Source of the DNA: a virus
DNA length: 20,412 nucleotides
Direction: 5' to 3' (one strand)
Virus record (IMG/VR): IMGVR_UViG_3300021142_000234
Coordinates: 1-20,412 of that record
Numbering within the stretch: position 1 is the stretch's first letter; every line of letters begins with the position of its first letter. Positions 1 through 6,955 of the stretch are shown piece after piece. The notes beneath the pieces were generated by a model. The model saw only the letters and a list, made by a program, of their open reading frames with translations, was not told the DNA's origin and searched no databases. The translations under genes were made by a program, and so were the position numbers.

Positions 1-160
1 CACAGTTTGCAGTGCCGCTTGTTTCACCAAGACCAGCAAGGTTGCCCGTGCCATCTGAGTGAACTACGTTACCAGCCGTGATTGGGCCGTTAAACTGTGT
101 GCCAGGCCAAACGGATGAACCGTTCGCATTTGGGTAAAAACCACCATTGATGTCTGACAT
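1..160 (-). CDS. Partial small virion-like protein, C-terminus outside window
   Basis: An open frame starts with ATG at 158-160 (MSDINGGFYPNANGSS...) and runs off the left edge after about 53 codons without a stop. It is preceded by a good ribosome site (AGAAAGGA) eight bases upstream. The visible part is rich in Gly, Asn, Ser and Thr with no charged clusters, similar in style to the structural protein at 1213-1830. It follows the major capsid gene in the late minus-strand operon, so a virion or decoration role is likely by position only. I do not recognise a family. Confidence 0.7.
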   Translation of the reverse strand, partial: MSDINGGFYPNANGSSVWPGTQFNGPITAGNVVHSDGTGNLAGLGETSGTANC

Positions 161-202
161 TTTGGCTATCCTTTCTGAGAGCCTACGGTTTGGTTTCTAA
201 GT

Positions 203-234
203 AGGTCTATGATTTTTTTTAGAACCATAGACCT
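203..234 (-). other. Stem-loop between capsid gene and next gene
   Basis: A perfect 9-bp inverted repeat, AGGTCTATG (203-211) and CATAGACCT (226-234), encloses a 14-base loop containing eight A's on the minus strand. It lies in the 124-base gap after the major capsid gene. There is no U-tract after the stem, so it is not a standard terminator. It could be an RNA-processing site, a 3'-end stabiliser for the capsid mRNA, or a partial attenuator. Confidence 0.5.
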
Positions 235-284
235 TTATGAAGATGTTTCAAGAGTTTACTACAGAAACCAATTTCTCAACATTA

Positions 285-1199
285 TCAAGATGTTGGGAAT
301 GAGCCGTAGATGCTTCTCCAATTGTAGTAGCCGAACGAGTAGCGTTCGTAACCTTTAACCAAAAGGTTATCAGTCACGAAGTCAACTTGCATGTCGGTTT
401 CGAACTTAATGCGTTCCATGTATGACAGACCATCAATGTTTGTCAGCAAGAACCATGCATAGGCTGAAGTCAAGAAGTCGTTCACCATGTATGATTCTGG
501 AAGACCACCGCTGGTCATCATAATAGCGTTAACATCGTTGTCAGCTGTACCTGGACGCAATTCTGTCTTTACGAGACGGATTGCAACTGGCTCCAACTGA
601 GGAGGAACGATGAGTTTACGCGCACGGGCAAACACTTTCAAACCAGCTTGATCGCGGAAGTTTGTACGAATTGCAATCATTGCGTTAAGCAATGTAGCTT
701 CGTTCAGATCAACCTGAGTTGAAGGAGTGTTAGCAACAGTACCACCGTCGATAGGATGGGATGTTGAGCAGAGAGCAACGCCGTCACCACCAATTGCAGA
801 ATTGTAGGTTGTTGCGGTGTTCAGGATGTTTGCGCCGTAAATTTCCTTGGTTTGCTGGAATGATTCGATCAAGCCAAGGTTTGAAGGAGCAAACTGTGTC
901 TTATAGAGGTTGTCGTCGATTGCCTTACGTGTAATCGCGTAGCCGAGAGCAATTTCTGTATGCTCTTGGTTGTAGACATAACGCTCACCTGCGCCGTTAT
1001 CGAAAGATGTCTGTGCACCTTCAGTTTTTAACTGAGCAAGGCCGAGGTAACGCATTTCAGCGGTACGTTCGAGAGCCATTTTCGAATCGTGCTTAGTGAA
1101 GATTTTGTCGTACTGAGATGGAATCATCTCGTACTTGCCTTCAACGCCCCGAAGTCCAGGGAGGAGAAGGTCTTTAATGGAACTGAGATTGACAGCCAT
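285..1199 (-). CDS. Major capsid protein, Mu gpT-like (HK97 fold)
   Basis: 304 residues. The middle carries the motif CSTSHPIDGGTVANTPS (about residues 143-159), followed by a segment on a degree of 'GLKVFARARKLIVPPQLE' and then 'ELRPGTADNDVNAI'. It ends with ERIKFETDMQVDF...KGYERYSFGYYNWRSIYGS. This order (S-x-HP-x-GGT, then the PPQLE strand, then GTADNDVNA, then the YSFG C-terminus) is typical of the gpT-type major head subunits of tailed phages, which build the icosahedral shell. The ATG at 1197-1199 is the first Met of the frame. The gene lies 13 bases after the structural gene at 1213-1830 and downstream of scaffold, as expected for a head module. The family call rests on remembered motifs, not on a search. 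Confidence 0.88.
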   Translation of the reverse strand: MAVNLSSIKDLLLPGLRGVEGKYEMIPSQYDKIFTKHDSKMALERTAEMRYLGLAQLKTEGAQTSFDNGAGERYVYNQEHTEIALGYAITRKAIDDNLYKTQFAPSNLGLIESFQQTKEIYGANILNTATTYNSAIGGDGVALCSTSHPIDGGTVANTPSTQVDLNEATLLNAMIAIRTNFRDQAGLKVFARARKLIVPPQLEPVAIRLVKTELRPGTADNDVNAIMMTSGGLPESYMVNDFLTSAYAWFLLTNIDGLSYMERIKFETDMQVDFVTDNLLVKGYERYSFGYYNWRSIYGSFPTS

Positions 1200-1212
1200 T
1201 GGTCCTTACTCC

Positions 1213-1830
1213 TTAGACGCCAGTGAAGTTGCGTGTAGCAACATTGTTGAACGCCACAATCGCCCAATCATATGCTTGGCCATTGGCATAAGCGCCAGGG
1301 AAGCCAGCAACGAAAGGTTGATAAATGCCAACCACTTTAAATGGAGCATTTACATAATATGTTGGGGTATTGAGCGTTGTCGTGTCGAGATAAGCGCCAG
1401 AAATACCATTTGAAGTATTTCCTGTGCCAATAGCGAAACCGATTGTCGCATTGATGTCAGTTGGGAAAGCAAGACCTGTGCTGTCCGTCTGAGCAATAAA
1501 GCGAGCATTTGGATCGTTGACAATATAACCTTCAACGTAATTGCCAGAAGCAACGTCGCTGCCAGGCCAATAATTTGACCAAACAGTACGCTTTTGGCTT
1601 ACTGAAAGATATTTGCAGCCAACAAAGATACCACCGATGCCGAGAGCGGCAGGAGTTGCACCTGTTGAAGCTGCTTGTGCGTAAGAACCGTCTGACTGTT
1701 GTGTTACTGGATCGCCGAAATAAATCGCGCCAGCATTATAGTCAATAACTACAGCAACTTGCTCGTATGTTGGAGCAGAACCGTTGCCGCTGTATTGACG
1801 GAATCCGAAAGGCGCATTTGTATTTGCCAT
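1213..1830 (-). CDS. Virion structural protein, decoration-like
   Basis: 205 residues, starting MANTNAPFGFRQY, a start often seen in structural proteins of uncultured tailed phages that sit just before the capsid gene. The protein is rich in Gly, Ala, Thr, Asn and aromatic residues, with few Lys or Glu, and has no signal peptide or membrane segment, which suits an all-beta head component. It has the strongest ribosome site in the operon (AAGGAGG, eight bases before the ATG at 1828-1830), which suggests high expression. A long leader (1831-1996) precedes it. Head decoration or head-completion protein is my inference; no catalytic motif is visible. Confidence 0.7.
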   Translation of the reverse strand: MANTNAPFGFRQYSGNGSAPTYEQVAVVIDYNAGAIYFGDPVTQQSDGSYAQAASTGATPAALGIGGIFVGCKYLSVSQKRTVWSNYWPGSDVASGNYVEGYIVNDPNARFIAQTDSTGLAFPTDINATIGFAIGTGNTSNGISGAYLDTTTLNTPTYYVNAPFKVVGIYQPFVAGFPGAYANGQAYDWAIVAFNNVATRNFTGV

Positions 1831-1996
1831 AACGGAGCCTCCTTATTACAGGAAAGTCCATCATCGCACACCGAGGCGACTTAGAACCAAGGAAGAGTTA
1901 AGACCTTCCACGCCGAGGGAAGGGAACCAGACAAGCTGTGTTCACCATTTGTTCTAATATAACTAAGCAATTATGTAAATAGGAATTTTTGCCTAT
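1831..1996 (-). promoter_or_regulatory. Leader region of the structural/capsid gene pair
   Basis: This 166-base gap holds no gene. On the minus strand it begins with an AT-rich hairpin (AAATAGG at 1977-1983 with CCTATTT at 1992-1998, overlapping the stop of the upstream gene), then AT-rich sequence including TATATT. A CCTTCC/GGAAGG stem follows near 1900-1920, and the region ends with the AAGGAGG ribosome site. A late promoter or processed 5' leader is plausible, but I cannot name a clean -35/-10 pair. Confidence 0.4.
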
Positions 1997-2236
1997 TTAT
2001 TTAATTTTTGTAAAAGTTGCAGGGGCATTAGCAGGAATTGACCGAATTACTACCCCAGCCAGGTCAAGAACCGCTTTGCGAAATTCGGGATTCTCGACAT
2101 TATTCATACCAGATAATAATAAATATGTGGCATAAACCCGTTCAGCAACCGAATCATAAAAGCGCGGATGCCGCTGTTCCTCTACAGGTTCGAAGAAAAA
2201 ATCGTCGTCCAGATCGTCATTAACTTCCGTGGACAT
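1997..2236 (-). CDS. Small acidic phage protein of unknown function
   Basis: 79 residues from the ATG at 2234-2236 (MSTEVNDDLDDDFFF). The frame is open further upstream, but this ATG has a GGGAG ribosome site nine bases away, while a longer start would bury deeply in the upstream gene. The N-terminus is very acidic (DDLDDD) followed by FFFEP; the rest (YDSVAERVYATYLLL, FRKAVLDLAGVVIRSI) predicts amphipathic helices. It overlaps the upstream gene by 17 bases. Its position between scaffold and capsid genes suggests a head-assembly accessory, but I do not recognise it. Confidence 0.65.
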   Translation of the reverse strand: MSTEVNDDLDDDFFFEPVEEQRHPRFYDSVAERVYATYLLLSGMNNVENPEFRKAVLDLAGVVIRSIPANAPATFTKIK

Positions 2237-2501
2237 CTTCTGGCTCCCGTCCTGTAGCGATCCAATCGTCGCTGACTGGATCGGGCATCTGAGGTTCTGG
2301 ATTACGCGCAGGGTGACTTGGTGACCGACGCACATAACCCGAAGAAACTTGCCTATCAGTGTACTTCTGAAGTTTGTTTAAGTCATCCATAATATGCAGC
2401 ATGGCAATTAATTCATCCGCCATATGAATTGATGCATTTTCTAAATTACCATATTTTTTTGTAAATTCGGCCACAAGGCCAGTAGCCAAGCTATTAACCA
2501 T
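2220..2501 (-). CDS. Small phage protein of unknown function
   Basis: 93 residues from ATG 2499-2501 (MVNSLATGLVAEFTKKYG). The frame is open to 2558, but that longer start would run through the hairpin terminator at 2521-2543 and lacks a ribosome site, whereas AGAGG lies just before 2501. The N-terminal half is helical (ASIHMADELIAMLHIMDDLNKL); the C-terminal half is proline-rich and probably disordered (SPSHPARNPEPQMPDPVSD). It overlaps the next gene by 17 bases, implying coupled translation. No family recognised. Confidence 0.65.
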   Translation of the reverse strand: MVNSLATGLVAEFTKKYGNLENASIHMADELIAMLHIMDDLNKLQKYTDRQVSSGYVRRSPSHPARNPEPQMPDPVSDDWIATGREPEDVHGS

Positions 2502-2520
2502 AATAAATCCCTCTGATAGA

Positions 2521-2543
2521 AAAGGGGGCTGATTTGCCCCCTT
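2521..2543 (-). terminator. Rho-independent terminator
   Basis: On the minus strand AAGGGGGC (2536-2543) pairs perfectly with GCCCCCTT (2522-2529) around a 6-base loop, and the U-run continues to 2520. It begins 16 bases after the stop codon of the gene at 2559-3152. It would separate or attenuate the scaffold transcript from the downstream small genes and capsid genes. Confidence 0.7.
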
Positions 2544-2558
2544 CTCAGTAGACCACAA

Positions 2559-3152
2559 TTACTTGTCGGAGGGAATAGGAATTGGTTCGTACCCATGAGA
2601 AATTTTAGGGCGAACCGAAGCGTGATCGCGACCAAATTGTCCATCTGGAGCGGAAGCAAGCTGGCTTTCTTTGGTACGGACCTGATTACGGGCATTGCGG
2701 TAATCAATAGCCCGCATTTCATCTGTAATTTCTTTAGGACGTTCCATAAGAACCATACCCTTACGCTCAATATGACCAGTTGCGCCAGGAGGCATCATTT
2801 CTGGGTGGCGAGATGCGGGTACAGGTTCCCATCCAGTGCGGCGAAGCGCAACAGTATAAGCAGGGTTTTCCTGCCCCAATACCTTCTGCGTCTTCCACTC
2901 ATAGGACCAACCATCTGGGACCATGTTCGGATCAAAATGAAACTCATCCTGACCTTCATCTAAATTGCCAAGGTGTCCACGTAATTCAGCGGCACGTTGG
3001 GCTGCACGGCTGCGTGGGTCATCTGATTTAGCTGGCTCTGGACGCATTGCAGGGCGGCTAACAACTGGTGTTTCCACTGCCTGTACTGCTTCGACTGTTT
3101 TCTTTTTTGTGCCGAAAGGACGGCCACGTTTTTTAGGTGCTGTTTCTGACAT
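2559..3152 (-). CDS. Conserved phage protein with AT-hook-like N-terminus
   Basis: 197 residues. The N-terminus is basic and disordered, with an AT-hook-like core (KKRGRPFGTKKK, residues 7-18; RGRP at 9-12), then a Pro/Ala/Arg-rich linker. A more ordered part follows from about residue 70 (DPNMVPDGWSYEWKTQKVLG, GWEPVPASRHPEMMPPG, RKGMVLMERPKEITDEMRAIDYRNARNQV). Similar proteins occur beside capsid genes in environmental phages, but I know no function. It starts with a one-base overlap (TAATG) with the scaffold stop codon, so the two are translationally coupled. A minor head protein or a DNA-binding assembly factor are both possible. Confidence 0.7.
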   Translation of the reverse strand: MSETAPKKRGRPFGTKKKTVEAVQAVETPVVSRPAMRPEPAKSDDPRSRAAQRAAELRGHLGNLDEGQDEFHFDPNMVPDGWSYEWKTQKVLGQENPAYTVALRRTGWEPVPASRHPEMMPPGATGHIERKGMVLMERPKEITDEMRAIDYRNARNQVRTKESQLASAPDGQFGRDHASVRPKISHGYEPIPIPSDK

Positions 3153-4042
3153 TACATTCTTCCTGCTTTTTGCAGAGCAATCTTATTCAGATAATACTCT
3201 TTTTCAGTTAATCCGCTGGCACGGGCCGCTTCTGCTTCCGCTTGCGTCAATGTGACGACATTTGGACGGCTGCCTGGGCCACCGCCTGTGCGAGAAACTG
3301 GTGCAGCCGCTGGAGACGAGCGGCGTTGTGTTGGTGCTGCTGCTGCTGACATAGCTGGCTCATTGGAACGATCTACATCGCGGTTATTAAACCCAAGTCG
3401 GCCTTCGATATAATCAAAATACTCACGAGTATCTGGAATAATACCATCATCAACCGCATCAGCGTGTGCGCGGAACATGCGATCAATTGTTTTTTGATTG
3501 CGCAAATTATCGCGGTTTTTATCCAACCAGGAAGCAGACGCTGGAGAAACCTGACTTATCAAGTTATCGACAGGATCTGATGGTTGATATTGTGGCTGCT
3601 TTTCTTTGGGACGGCTTTCCATAGCCGCTTTGCCATTTTCAAGCTGCAACAAGCGAGAAGTATTCTCAGACATGCTGAGTTGAATTTCCGCAGCCTTATC
3701 GTAATCACCAACTGTCATGGCATCACGATAATTAGCCTTTAGAATTTCATTTTCGCGCTTAACTGTCTCAATGACGTTGGTAACAAAGTGAAGGTTTGTA
3801 TCTTCTGCTTCATTCTTTGCACGAACAGCCAATTCAGCGGCTTCTCTTGCACGTCGTTCAGCCTCTAAGCGAGCCTGTTTTTCTGCTTCTAAACGCCTAG
3901 AAAGTTCCTCGATACCATCATTTGGTTCAATTTCTTCTTTCTTTTTGCTTTTAGGTTCTTCTTGGACAACAACCTCTGGTTCTACCGCAGGGGTTTCGTC
4001 TTCTAGTACCTTGACTTCAAAGTCATCATCTTTTTCTGACAT
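3152..4042 (-). CDS. Putative scaffold protein, coiled-coil
   Basis: 296 residues from ATG 4040-4042, chosen because GGTGAGG sits six bases upstream; a TTG start at 4057 in the same frame is less likely. The N-terminus is highly acidic (EDETPAVEPEVVVQEEPK). Residues of about 44-140 form a long charged coiled coil (RRLEAEKQARLEAERRAREAAE...), and the tail from about 230 is Ala/Pro/Arg-rich, ending in a short helix (LTEKEYYLNKIAL). An acidic, helical, coiled-coil protein a few genes before the capsid gene is the usual profile of an internal scaffold, which organises capsid subunits and leaves the head. The call rests on position and composition, since scaffold proteins are poorly conserved. Confidence 0.65.
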   Translation of the reverse strand: MSEKDDDFEVKVLEDETPAVEPEVVVQEEPKSKKKEEIEPNDGIEELSRRLEAEKQARLEAERRAREAAELAVRAKNEAEDTNLHFVTNVIETVKRENEILKANYRDAMTVGDYDKAAEIQLSMSENTSRLLQLENGKAAMESRPKEKQPQYQPSDPVDNLISQVSPASASWLDKNRDNLRNQKTIDRMFRAHADAVDDGIIPDTREYFDYIEGRLGFNNRDVDRSNEPAMSAAAAPTQRRSSPAAAPVSRTGGGPGSRPNVVTLTQAEAEAARASGLTEKEYYLNKIALQKAGRM

Positions 4043-4050
4043 TTTATACC

Positions 4051-4443
4051 TCACCAAACGCGATCTGGGTGGTCAACACGACCCTTAACAGTAATATCGT
4101 CCAGCATACGGCATAGAACGCCATTTACTGTGATACTCCAGCCATCTGAGGGACGGTGAACAAGCCAATCGCCTAATTCGTAATTAATACCATTGAACCA
4201 TTCGCCATCCGTATCAACGCAAGCGCTTGGTCCTTTCTTAACGAGCAAGCCAACTTTGGCCTGATAACGGTCTTCATCTGTTGTTTTGTCAGTTAAATAA
4301 AGACCGCTTTTTGTTTTTTGAGGACGGATATAAACCGCCACCAAAAGTTGGTTTTGGAATACTTCAACATTTGAAATATCGCCAAGTTCTTCTAACAACT
4401 TCTTACGAGGATCATCCTCGTGTTCCATAGTCATAAAAGGCAT
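4051..4443 (-). CDS. GroES-like co-chaperonin (Cpn10 fold)
   Basis: 130 residues. The core VFQNQLLVAVYIRPQKTKSG (28-47) followed by LYLTDKTTDEDRYQAKVGLLVKKG matches the GroES layout: an N-terminal strand, then a mobile loop with a hydrophobic triplet (LYL, residues 48-50, equivalent to IVL) that docks on GroEL, then the E/AKVxxVxxGP strand. The remainder (GDWLVHRPSDGWSITVNGVLCRMLDDITV) fits the closing barrel, where GroES has GDxVxF...E.L.....DI. T4 gp31 is the known example of a phage co-chaperonin needed for capsid folding. The position beside scaffold supports the same role here. The ATG at 4441-4443 has AGAGGGG eight bases upstream. Confidence 0.78.
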   Translation of the reverse strand: MPFMTMEHEDDPRKKLLEELGDISNVEVFQNQLLVAVYIRPQKTKSGLYLTDKTTDEDRYQAKVGLLVKKGPSACVDTDGEWFNGINYELGDWLVHRPSDGWSITVNGVLCRMLDDITVKGRVDHPDRVW

Positions 4444-4460
4444 ACTTTTCCCCTCTGTTT

Positions 4461-4667
4461 TTAACCAAGTTTTTGGGTAACTTCCTTCTCAGCTTCGTCG
4501 CACAATTCTAGTGCATCCCGAAGACCGAGAATGAAACCTGCATTGAATTGATAAGTTGGAAAATCGAAAACGCTATGACCTGTAACAAGGTTTTCTTTGC
4601 GTTGTTCTATCTCTCTCTCAATCATCTTCTTTAGTTCAACAATATAATATTCGTGTCTTGGCAACAT
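4461..4667 (-). CDS. Small helical phage protein
   Basis: 68 residues, MLPRHEYYIVELKKMIEREI..., with two predicted helices flanking a GHSVFDFPTYQFNAG turn and ending GLRDALELCDEAEKEV. A strong ribosome site (GAGGGGAG) lies eight bases before the ATG. It comes just before the co-chaperonin gene in the same operon. Similar short proteins occur near portal and scaffold genes in environmental phages; no function is known to me. Confidence 0.65.
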   Translation of the reverse strand: MLPRHEYYIVELKKMIEREIEQRKENLVTGHSVFDFPTYQFNAGFILGLRDALELCDEAEKEVTQKLG

Positions 4668-4715
4668 TAACCGCTCCCCTCAGCAGTTCCCTCTATTATT
4701 TGGTGGGACGGGATA

Positions 4716-4764
4716 TTAAAGAGGGGTTAATACCCCGCCCCTTTAACCACTCTACCGAAGAGTG
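4716..4764 (-). terminator. Tandem hairpins after the KxGG-repeat gene
   Basis: Two stem-loops follow the stop at 4766 on the minus strand. The first is a perfect 6-bp stem CACTCT/AGAGTG (4748-4764) with loop TCGGT. The second pairs TTAAAG (4741-4746) with CTTTAA (4716-4721) and GGGG (4733-4736) with CCCC (4723-4726), with a small internal bulge. No long U-run follows, so this may be a weak terminator or an mRNA processing/stability site. Confidence 0.45.
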
Positions 4765-4765
4765 A

Positions 4766-6322
4766 TTAACCCTTAATTGCTTTCGGAGGCTTAAGTCCGT
4801 AAGCTTTTTCTTTCTCTAAACGACCTTCACCCGAACCAGCACCGAACTTCATCTTTGGATAAGTACGTCCACCTGATTTGCGAGGCATTGCGCCACCTGC
4901 TGGAGGTGCTTGCATCGGCATAGGCATAGGCATTGGCATCGGCATTGCGCCACCAGCCATTGGCATACCCTGTGGAGGCATTGGAACAGGCACTGCACCT
5001 GGGCCACCCATAGGAGGCTTAGGAGGCATTGCACCCATTGGGTTTTGACCATCCTGTGGTTTTTGACCAGCAGAGATGATGATGTTTACGTTTGTTTTAC
5101 CCTTACCAGCGCGACCACCTTCTTTGCGAGCCAAACGGCCACCAGTTGGGCGTGTGCCACCAGTATAGTTGCTGCCATCAACTTCATTAGCTGCCCCACC
5201 ATTTTTGTGGTGCATACGCTTCAAAGTTTTTGCCAAGTTAGCGCGTTTAGCTAATTTAGGATTCTCGCTGTGAGATGCTTTTTCAAGCTTCTTAGCTGGA
5301 ATCTTTTCGCCAGCAGGAACGTGAAGTGACTTATGCAAAGCGCCAGGATGTTTAATAGCACCTTGAATCCATTTGCCATGAGTGCGACCACCACGTTTTA
5401 AATTCATTTGGTTGTTTTCATCCCACTCACCATAGTTTCGAGGATTTAGTCCTTGTGAACCTAGGTTTTGAGGGCCTTGGGTGCCTTGGGGGCCTTGGGT
5501 GCCTTGGAGGCCTTGTGGGCCTTGGTTTTTTGAAGATTGTGCCGCCTCCATCATAGCGCGGTTTTGCATTTCATCATAACCGCCATCAGCCCGATGCAAA
5601 CGACCGCCCTGCTTCTTGCCTGTAAGAGCAGAAGGCTTAACCATCTTGCGAACAAGTTGTTTATCAGCTGCTTCATCTGGATGGGCGATTTTGCCGCCTC
5701 TTTTTGCTGCCGTAGGAAGACCCATTCCAGCAGCACGCATGGGCGATAAAGAACCAGCGCCTACACGTTGGAAGTTCATGCGTGATGGATTAACACCAGC
5801 TGTTTGGGCTGCTTGTGCCATCTGCTGCATTGCTGCTGCCTGTGGGCCACCCATAGCTTTTTTGGTGCGACCGCCAGACTTGCGGGTTGTGGGTGGGCCG
5901 TTTTCATATTCTGGCTCGTAGTTGTTACCTTTACTATCAGTAACAGCACCAGATCCAGTGCGATCATCTTCGCCTTGCGCTGCGCCACCTCTGGTATAAC
6001 CACCAACATGATAAGAACCAAACTTCGCAGCATTGGCATCTTTTACATTACGGTTTACCTTGGCATTTACCCATTTTTCAACTTCGCCGCCAGACTTGCG
6101 TGGCTTACGACCAGCATGTTGCTTAGTCGCTTCACCCATCACCTTGCCGCCTTTTTTGAAAGCGCGACGTGATACAGGGCGTGGGCCAGTCTGTTTGTCA
6201 GCATTTTCCATTTCGGGGGGTGTCCAACCAGAGGCATCAACCTTCTGGTGTGGGTCGCCAGCGGCCATCTTCTGGGCCTTTGATTTAAGCGCCTTACGGG
6301 CAGCTTTTGCCATGTCGTTCAT
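4766..6322 (-). CDS. Basic low-complexity phage protein with [KR]xGG motifs
   Basis: 518 residues from ATG 6320-6322 (MNDMAKAARKALKSKAQKM), chosen for AAGGA eight bases upstream; the frame is open 18 codons further. About a dozen copies of a [KR]-x-GG-[KR] motif (KKGGK, RKSGGE, RKSGGR, KRGGK, KKQGGR, KRGGR, RKEGGR) are spread along the protein. Near residues 267-285 is a collagen-like run of Gly-x-Gln triplets (GPQGLQGTQGPQGTQGPQ). Near residue 458 is a Met-Pro repeat. The protein is strongly basic and probably disordered, with no enzyme motif. Proteins of this style occur in head/portal regions of environmental phages, function unknown. A DNA-binding internal virion protein would fit, but this is inference. 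Confidence 0.72.
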   Translation of the reverse strand: MNDMAKAARKALKSKAQKMAAGDPHQKVDASGWTPPEMENADKQTGPRPVSRRAFKKGGKVMGEATKQHAGRKPRKSGGEVEKWVNAKVNRNVKDANAAKFGSYHVGGYTRGGAAQGEDDRTGSGAVTDSKGNNYEPEYENGPPTTRKSGGRTKKAMGGPQAAAMQQMAQAAQTAGVNPSRMNFQRVGAGSLSPMRAAGMGLPTAAKRGGKIAHPDEAADKQLVRKMVKPSALTGKKQGGRLHRADGGYDEMQNRAMMEAAQSSKNQGPQGLQGTQGPQGTQGPQNLGSQGLNPRNYGEWDENNQMNLKRGGRTHGKWIQGAIKHPGALHKSLHVPAGEKIPAKKLEKASHSENPKLAKRANLAKTLKRMHHKNGGAANEVDGSNYTGGTRPTGGRLARKEGGRAGKGKTNVNIIISAGQKPQDGQNPMGAMPPKPPMGGPGAVPVPMPPQGMPMAGGAMPMPMPMPMPMQAPPAGGAMPRKSGGRTYPKMKFGAGSGEGRLEKEKAYGLKPPKAIKG

Positions 6323-6367
6323 GGTTTGTTCCTTAGCTAAGAAATAACGAGCGTCCTCGTGATGTGC

Positions 6368-6394
6368 ATAATACACGAGAAAATATTCTTACAA
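6368..6394 (-). promoter_or_regulatory. Possible sigma70-type promoter
   Basis: On the minus strand TTGTAA (6389-6394) and TATTAT (6368-6373) are separated by 15 bases, upstream of the [KR]xGG gene. The 183-base gap 6323-6505 is very AT-rich and holds no other recognisable feature. The spacer is short, so this is tentative. Confidence 0.35.
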
Positions 6395-6505
6395 CAGAGG
6401 TATTTTATCCATGTTTTTAAATATATTCCCATTTGTAAGTGAGTTATTTTGGTTGTTTATAGCATAACTTATTGATATTATTTGATTCTTTATGTTTTTG
6501 TGCTG

Positions 6506-6955
6506 TTATTCTAAGTATTCATACATTGTTTTGAGTATTTGGGGGTATTTTGATGTGTCTGAACCTTGTTCAAAAAGATTTGCGGCTTCCATAAGTCTTA
6601 GGTCTTTAAGGTCACAATCGCTTAGGTAAATTCGTTCTTTGGTATTGGCATCGCATATTAATCCACTTTCCAGTCCATCTGGGCGGTTAATTCGAGAAAA
6701 CAAATATACAAGATATTCAGTCCTTGGGTTAAAGGTATTTGTTAAGGTTTCCCTGTCGCTATACTTTAGAGTTGAATAAGTAAATATATTTGTCCCATAA
6801 ATTGAATGTAAACCCCCAGCCAAACAAACAACTTCAGATACATTTGCTTTTTTGAGTATTTGATAAGTATTTAACAAATGGTCACCTAAAGATCTACCAC
6901 TGTGCTTTGTTTTAAAGCATCCAACATTTGTTAGGAATTGAATCAAATTGTTCAT
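6506..6955 (-). CDS. DUF6817-like (HD-type) protein
   Basis: 149 residues. The pattern HSGRSLGDHLLNTYQIL (18-34), then CLAGGLHSIYGT (44-55), then LRLMEAANLFEQ (119-130) matches what I remember of DUF6817: HSxRxLxDHLxxT, AGLxHSIYGT and the EAANLxEQ close. The paired His residues (H18, H26, H50) and D25 suggest an HD-like metal site. It overlaps the oxygenase gene by four bases (ATGA), so the two form one unit. Both are visibly more AT-rich than the flanking structural genes, suggesting an acquired cassette. The substrate is unknown. Confidence 0.68.
   Translation of the reverse strand: MNNLIQFLTNVGCFKTKHSGRSLGDHLLNTYQILKKANVSEVVCLAGGLHSIYGTNIFTYSTLKYSDRETLTNTFNPRTEYLVYLFSRINRPDGLESGLICDANTKERIYLSDCDLKDLRLMEAANLFEQGSDTSKYPQILKTMYEYLE

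Noticed and set aside
2187-2194. GGTTCGAA, like a tRNA T-loop
   Set aside because: It lies inside the coding sequence of a small gene, and no acceptor or anticodon stems can be built around it.
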